The notes beneath the pieces were generated by a model that made no database searches, was not told the DNA's origin, and was given only the letters and a program-made list of their open reading frames with translations. Position numbers and translations under genes: made by a program. Shown one piece after another: positions 57,861-64,000 of a stretch of 64,000 nt of DNA (position 1 is its first letter; each line of letters begins with the position of its first letter). Origin of the DNA: Ailanthus altissimus (taxonomy: Eukaryota > Streptophyta > Magnoliopsida > Sapindales > Simaroubaceae). The stretch covers positions 3,484,501 through 3,548,500 of the forward strand of contig OX327696.1 in NCBI GenBank assembly GCA_946807835.1, in the 5' to 3' direction.

Positions 57861-57949
57861 CTCCTAATTGGTCATGCATTATATTGAGGTGCACTATAAG
57901 ATTTGGGTGCTTGTTGTTCTGGTTTCCAATGATTGTTGAATTCTTGATC

Positions 57950-59039
57950 AGATTTTCAACTGAAGTTTGGGTGGTTTCTCTAGCTAGGATTATAGGTTTC
58001 AAACTAGGGTGAATAAGGCTTCTTATAAATTTCTAGGACATTACATTATTACTTATATATCCATCTCATCTCACTATGAGTAGGGTAATCCTGAGCTAAG
58101 TGTTCGTTCCTCTACAGATAAAATTGACATCATGTGACTCAACCCTAGTAACGTATAAGTAATCCTTCTATCTTTGGTTTTCAAGATCTCTAATTCTCTA
58201 GTTAAGTCCTCTAACTGGGCTTTAAGGTTATCATTTTCCCTAAAATGAAAAACTCCATAAGGTCGAAGCCTATTTGTGCTTTTAGTAGTGTTAGGTCCAA
58301 TCTATGTATGAGCTTTTTTGGCTAAGTCATTAAGAAATTCTATGGCTTCTTGAGGATCTTTGTGAAGGAACTCCTCATTACACATCATCTCAATAAATTG
58401 GTACTTTTTAATTTTGAGTCCCTTATAAAAATAGCTAACTAAGCCCAATTTTCATACCCATAATGAGGGCATAAATTTAACAATTCTTTAATCTTTTCTC
58501 AGGCTTGATACAAGGTTTCACTATCTTTTCGGGAGAAAGAAGAAATTTGTCTTTTCAGGCCATTAGTTTTATTTTGTGAAAAATATTTATTGAAAAATGC
58601 TTGGGTCATTTTTGCTCAAGTTCTTATAGACCTCGATCTCAAAGAGTATAGCCAACTCTTTACTTTGCCTTTCAAAGAAAAAGGAAAAAATTTAATCTTA
58701 ATAGTGTCTATGGCTTCGGGTTGGCTATAGAAGGTGGCCACTACCTTTTCAAATGTCCTAACATGCACATAAGGATTTTCACTATCTAAACAATAAAATG
58801 TTGGCAGAAATTGTATCATTTCAGGTTTAAAATCTAAATGTGGTTTATTAGGTGGAAATATAATGCATGATGGTGTGGCTGTATGACTAGGATGCAAGTA
58901 ATCTTTTAGGATCCTAATGGGGTTATCCTCGTGTTGGCTGTGTTGGAATTAAAAGATGAACTAGATGGTGAAATTGTGGTAGTGGTTCTAGTTCTACTTC
59001 TCTCACAAATCTTTTTTGTTTGTCTCTAAATCAATGCAT
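57950..59039 (-). pseudogene. Element C gag
   Basis: ATG at 59037-59039 followed at once by a stop. The open segment 58616-58897 reads 'LHPSHTATPSCIIFPPNKPH' (first codon read as Met in a start-based view) and 'QFLPTFYCLDSENPYVHVRT'. Downstream the capsid half and a degraded zinc knuckle near 58110 are recognisable. Confidence 0.78.
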
Positions 59040-59147
59040 ACATCCTAACAATATCTTTTTTTTTTTGACTTATTTTTTAAAATATTTTTTAAATGAAGAA
59101 AATTCTTAAGGAAAAATTAAGAAATGAACAAAAGAAACAAAAATAAG

Positions 59148-59651
59148 TTAAGTGGTAAGACCAACTATAAAATATAAAAATAAAATACAATAAATAAAAA
59201 AAGATAATAAACTCCAAAGTACAATAAATAAATTAAAAAAAATAAACTGTAAGGTACAATAAATAAATAAAAAAAATAAAAAATAATGTACAATAAATAA
59301 ATAAAGAAAAATAAACTATGTTAGGTCATAGAATCAACCATAATATATAAACGAGAAAAATACAATATAACAAATTAATAAAATGAGATAAACTATAAAG
59401 TACTATAAATAAATAAAAGAAAATGAATTGTAAAATACAACAAATACATAAAAGAAAATAAATTGTAAAATACAACAAATAAATAAAAGAAAATAAACAG
59501 AGTTAGGCAGTAAAACCAGCTATAAAAATAAAATAAAACACAACAAATTAACTAAAGAAAATAAATTGAGTTAGATGGTAGAACCGACTATGTAAAATTA
59601 AATAAAAATACAAGAAGATAATAAAATAAGTTAGGTGGTAGAACAACTCAT
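59148..59651 (-). other. Element C leader mini-ORF array
   Basis: Five 21-nt units on the minus strand ending at 59651, 59591, 59523, 59341 and 59168. In order they read M-S-C-S-T-T, (ATA)-V-G-S-T-I, (ATA)-A-G-F-T-A, M-V-D-S-M-T and (ATA)-V-G-L-T-T. All five keep the stop TAA; two keep ATG. Confidence 0.65.
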
Positions 59652-59782
59652 GAACAATAAAATAAATTACAAAAAAGAAAATAAATTTAAAAACTAAAAT
59701 TTTATAAAAAAAAAAAGTAAATGTACAAATTTACTGCTTTAGTATTGATAAACGTAACCAACTTTCCCTTAGTATGCCTCCC

Positions 59783-59796
59783 CGGCAATGGTGCCA
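59783..59796 (-). promoter_or_regulatory. Element C primer-binding site, tRNA-Asp type
   Basis: The minus strand reads TGGCACCATTGCCG followed by GGGAGG. The match to tRNA-Asp extends further than in A, with two transitions within the first 14 bases. Confidence 0.82.
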
Positions 59797-59801
59797 AATT
59801 T

Positions 59802-61356
59802 TGTTTACACTTAAAATGTAATTCAGCGATCGCAGTATATATTGAGATGTTAATCCCACGAGGAAACTTTTGACAAAATAGGTTAGTGAAGTAAAAATAT
59901 TAAAACAATCATAAAAGAGAAAATTAACTCATTGGTTTATGTGAATGAGATAGAATTATATATGAATTAAGGAAAAAGTCTTATGATGATGTAAACAAGG
60001 CTTCAAGAATCACAGTGATGCTTTGTAAATCTATTCTATACTTTGATTCAATGTTTATAACTCAATTGAAAGTTTCACAACAAACAATCAATCGGAAGAT
60101 ATGTAAAATATGACACATTTGAAAATACATGTATTTGATATGTCTAAACTCTTTGCAAACATTAACATAAACCATATTCATTTATACAAGTTATCTAAAA
60201 TAAAAAATATATTATTTTAAAAATATTGTAGTAAAAGATCAACTTGAACATCAAACAATTATTGTCTTTACATGTTATCTAAAATTGATAATATATCGAT
60301 TGACAATATTATAGTAAAAGATTAACATGTAAAATAATATAACTAATAACAATTATAATTCAACAAGAATCACATAAAGAAAGTATGACTGAAAATATAT
60401 GAAGCATGAGAATTATAACCTATAGATTATAGAAAAATAATAAATAAGAGTTTAGACACAAGAAAACTTATAAACATTTGTAACTCTTGACAAAGAACCA
60501 AAGTATAGAAGTAAATTTATTACACATAAAAGTTCATCTCTAACTTGCCAAGAACTCTAGGATAGCTTAATGCATGATAAAGAGAATTATAAAATATTCA
60601 AAAACCATCCCTTAGCCTTCTAAGAGTGTCCTTATATAGGCAATGAATGAAAACATGTTTAGTGTGACTGCAATCTTCAATAATTTAGGCCAACCACTCA
60701 TTCATCTAATTACAACACCTTTCTAATAATGTAAATGATCGATGTAACCTTTTTATTGACATAGAAATTGTAGTAATTTGTCTCATATTTCCAGAGCCAC
60801 AAGGTTCATTCAATTTGGATGAGTATCCAATGAGATATGGACAAAATACCAAAGATATGCCAGATTTCAGCCAATAACCCTTTTACCAAGTTGCAATACA
60901 ATTTGGTCCATGATAACAGCTAATTTGGACTTTACAATCATATAAGAGTTGTTGATAATTAAGTCAGTATTTTATAGCTTTAAGAATCATATAGATTAGG
61001 TACATATTTTGTGAAATACGATCCAAATATGTGAGGTGGGTTAAGCTAAGTAGAAGTTGTAATCCAATTTTGTATTATCCTAATTTTGTCCTATAAAATG
61101 TTGGCTTTGACATTTCAACTGTTCTTTAAGTTTATGTAAGATTGAGTCATATTACTCCAGATTCAAGAATTTCTTCATTTTAATTTCTACATTGAGAGTT
61201 ACGTCTATTTGACCTAAACCTGTGCAAATAATATTCATTAATCATAATTTAAAGATAACATTTTATTTCAAGCCTAAATATATAAAAATGCTAAAATTAG
61301 TGACATTTAATAGTGATTGAATCTCTTAAAAAATATGCATTTTAATGTGTTTACCA
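59802..61356 (-). repeat. Element C 5' LTR, 1555 bp
   Basis: TGGTAAACAC (minus strand, 61356) to GTGTAAACA (59802). Colinear with 45263-46765, with the TATA-type CCTATATAAG at about 60630-60641. Confidence 0.92.
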
Positions 61357-61860
61357 TGACTTCAACAAAAGGATGTCAAATGTGAGCATAACACTCAAGA
61401 TACAATAATGTTCGAAAGGTACTTATAGGCATAAAGTTACATGGGCACCGATAGAATGCTCTACATATAACAAAAACACCTATAAACATGTGGCATGTTA
61501 GTATTATAAAAATGTGATATGAGAATAATATGACAACGTGATCAACATGTCTATTTCCATAAGGTCCTTGCATCTTACCAAAATGAGACAGAACAAAATG
61601 TCTCTAAGAAGCTGTAGCATCTTGCCGTACATAAGGCTAAAACAAAAGGTCTTCAATATATTCTGCTTTCTTATAATCAAAAGTAAGGCTAAGTAAAAAA
61701 AGGAAGCAGACTGAGATGGGTTAAAATGTCTTAGATCACGATATTCTCACAATATATGCCATATTCATAAAAGGCACTCGTACAACATAATGTGTATGCA
61801 CAATCATAAAAGGTGTGAAGTTCACAGAAATCCTTTATATTTGCAACTGATTTATATAAT
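61357..61860 (-). other. copia E 3' untranslated region
   Basis: No gene. It lies between the RNase H stop of copia E and the insertion point of element C, and it continues in 45196-45257. The minus-strand frame at 61376-61573 has no recognisable product. Confidence 0.5.
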
Positions 61861-62480
61861 TCAAAGCTTTCCCACTATCCCAGTACAACAGAAGACTTTA
61901 TTAATCCAATATGTCATATGCTCACTAAAGACTTTAAGAGCTAAGCCTTTAGTTAGTAGGTTTACCAATATAAGCTCTGTGAGAATATGCTTAATGATAA
62001 TAAAAGATTGAGCAACTTTCTCTCTTACAAACAAAAATTTAATACCAATATGCTTAGAGTTTGAGGAATTCCTAGCATTACGAGAGAATTGAACTACTGT
62101 AGAATTATCACAATAGATCCTCAACAGCTTTTAAATGGATAACACAAAATTCAATCCTGAGAAAAAGTTTTACAACAAAATAACATGACATATAGCCTTA
62201 GAACATGCTATATACTCAGTCTTCATGGTTGAAAAAGTTGTTAGTGTTTGCTTGACACTTTTCTAAGAAATAGCTCCCCCAGGCATCATAAAGACATAAC
62301 CAGAAGTGGATTTTCTATCATATGGACATCCTGTATAATTAACATATGAATATCCAACCAAGTTAAGAATGTTGAATTTTTTATATATAGACATAAAATC
62401 TTTGGTGCCCTACAGATATTTGAGCACTTTTCTTTACAAATTTTTAGTGACTGATGCCAAGATTGCTGAAGTATCTTCCA
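61861..62480 (-). pseudogene. copia E RNase H
   Basis: Minus strand: 'GYSYVNYTGCPYDRKSTSGYVFM' pieces near 62340-62270, 'TTFSTMKTEYIACS', 'RIYCDNSTVVQFSRNARNSS' and 'SKHIGIKFLFVREKVAQ', ending 'LVNLLTKGLALKVFSEHM'. A typical copia RNase H order. The first acidic residue of the usual 'YSDADFAG' reads Val-Asn. A stop breaks the frame near 62150. Confidence 0.85.
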
Positions 62481-62489
62481 AGTACACCT

Positions 62490-63340
62490 ATAGTATAATC
62501 TATATCAGGATGTGTATAAACTTAAGCATACATCAAACTATCTATAACTGATACATATAGGACTATTTATGTGTGAGTCATATCACTATCACTCTGTGGA
62601 CACTGAGATCTCAAAGAAATGTCACCTTTCACAGTATGGATTTTTCTTAGAGCATAAGTTACATATTGAACTTGCTCAAAATGCATTCAATATAAATCTT
62701 TTGAGACAATCCAAGAACACCTTCAGATCTGTCATAAATATCTTGATCCCTAAAACATAATAGGCTTCTTCTAGATCCTTCATATCAAATGACAGGACAA
62801 TATATGTTTTGTCTCAAGAAAATGATTAGCATCATTGGTCGTAAGCAATATATCATTAATATAAAGGATTAGAAAAATATAAGTGCTCTCATTGATCTTT
62901 AGATATATACATTGATAAAAAACATTCTCCTAAAAATCATAAGAGGTTACAATCTCATTAAACTTTAAATACTATTGTCAAGATGTTTGTTTAAGCCTAT
63001 AAATAGACTTCAAGCTTTACATAACACATGTTCCTTTCCAAATTCAACAAATTCATTAGGTTTCACCATATACACATCTTTAGACAAACTTCCATTCAAG
63101 AAAGATGTCTTAACGTCTAATTCAAGTAGCTCTAAATCAAAATGTATAACTAATGCCATAATAATTCGAAATGAGTCCTTGGTAGAATGAGTGAGAAGAT
63201 TTCTTTATAATCAATACCTTCTCTCTAACTAAAGCCCTTGGCGACAAGTCTATTCTTATACATTTCTACCTGACTTTTGACATCTCTCTTGGTTTTAAAA
63301 ACTCGTTTGCAATAAATTGGCTTACAACTATTTGATAATT
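62490..63340 (-). pseudogene. copia E reverse transcriptase
   Basis: Minus-strand RT with 'RVFKTKREM' (63300), 'RALVREKVLIIKK' (matching 'RLVAKG..Q.GIDY'), 'LDVKTSFLNGSL' (63100) and 'LYINDILLTTND' (62865), where the catalytic YVDD is changed to YIND. Frameshifts and stops throughout. Confidence 0.8.
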
Positions 63341-63401
63341 CAACCAATTCCTAAACATTATTTTGACACATAGATACCATCTTATAATGCATGGCATGTA
63401 T

Positions 63402-64000
63402 CTAAGATGAAGATTCAAAACTATTGATTACCTTCTCAAATGTAACAGGATCTAAGAACATATCAATATTAAACTCATATTCTTGTAAGTAGACCATATA
63501 GTCATTAGAAATTGTAGGTCTCCTAATCTTGTTAGATCTCCTCAATAACACAACATCAGTATTATTCTTTGCAACCATGTCTTCTAAATCATGATGAGAC
63601 TCTAATTGAGGAGGAACAATATCATGATTAGCATGTGGTGATCCTACTATAAGAGTAGAATATAATGGAATAAACAAAACCACAAGATCTTTTCTCAAGG
63701 TAATGTCATGAGACTCTAAATTCCCATTGTTATAGTTATCCTCTAAATAACGGACAAAAGAACCTAGAACCTCTTGAGCTTTACAATAACTAATAAAATA
63801 ACCACAAACAGTTTTCAAATCAAGTTTCCTTGATTGTAGATCATAAGGTCTCACTTTTGCTCTATAGCTTCATACATGAAAATGATGCAAGTTGAGTTTC
63901 TTGCTTAACTATAATTCATGAGGAGTTTTAGGCACTGATTTACTGGGTACTTGGTTTAAATGTAGGTTGTAGTCCTCAATGCTTTACCCCACAGAAAATT
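63402..64000 (-). pseudogene. copia E integrase C-terminal region, runs off the window
   Basis: 150 open codons (63402-63854): 'MRPYDLQSRKLDLKTVCGYF', 'HDLEDMVAKNNTDVVLLRRS' and 'NKIRRPTISNDYMVYLQEYE'. The start matches the 'RPYNP.EKKLD.KTISGYFIGY' post-core segment of copia integrases. Further upstream (63870-64000) reads 'LWGKALRTTTYI', a typical 'WGEAL.TA.YILN' match. The rest of copia E is outside the window. Confidence 0.83.

Larger units (their letters stand above)
45263..61356 (-). mobile_element. Athila-type element C with captured LOG, carrying two solo LTRs
   Basis: 3' LTR 45263-46765, 5' LTR 59802-61356, primer site 59783-59796. Flanks TGATT (45258-45262) and TGACT (61357-61361) match except for one C/T difference. 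Solo LTRs at 48517-50019 and 54199-57051 are later insertions. Without them it is about 11.7 kb. The gene order is the same as in A and B. LTRs end TGGTAAAC on the minus strand where A has TGATGAAC, so C is the more distant copy. Confidence 0.92.

Overview
This window is AT-rich nuclear DNA from a flowering plant, probably a dicot, and almost all of it is nested, decayed LTR retrotransposons. I found no intact host gene, rRNA or tRNA gene, or CRISPR array. The plant assignment rests on Ty1/copia and Ty3/gypsy Athila-type protein motifs, a tRNA-Asp-type primer-binding site, copia primer sites of the TGGTATCAGAGC type, and a plant-type tRNA-derived SINE. The species cannot be named.

Layout. 1-4304: plus-strand copia element lacking its LTRs. 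4305-9118: copia 3' LTR plus RNase H/RT remains on the minus strand, split by a solo LTR (7008-8437, TSD TACCC), then a plus-strand copia LTR end with primer site. 9144-32140: minus-strand Athila-type element B, split by plus-strand element A (12150-24004, TSD GTAAC, two LTRs of about 1.56 kb). 32516-35231: solo LTR (TSD GATCA). 35815-40208: inverted-repeat (foldback) element holding a roughly 3.2 kb LTR-like block, a palindromic SINE cluster and 112-bp tandem repeats. 40690-44921: truncated minus-strand copia G. 45109-64000: minus-strand copia E, interrupted by the third Athila-type element C (45263-61356, TSD TGATT/TGACT), which itself carries two solo LTRs (48517-50019, TSD AATGA; 54199-57051, TSD ATTCC).

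A, B and C are one family. From 5' to 3' it has an LTR; a tRNA-Asp primer site; a leader with five 21-nt mini-ORFs; gag-pol in one frame (gag, protease, RT, RNase H, integrase); a pyrimidine tract with a conserved hairpin motif; an unrecognised third ORF of 182-209 codons; a captured plant LONELY GUY (LOG) cytokinin-activating enzyme gene without introns; a 3' UTR; a polypurine tract; and an LTR. LOG lies in the same place in all three copies, so it was captured before they separated. B keeps all 215 LOG codons with no net frameshift but seven stops, and element A is inserted inside it. A and C have lost different parts of LOG through different deletions.

All reading frames are damaged by stops, often at Trp or Gln codons as expected from C-to-T decay of methylated DNA, and by deletions. 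The copies look immobile now. The points of most interest are the LOG capture, the mini-ORF array and the unknown third ORF.
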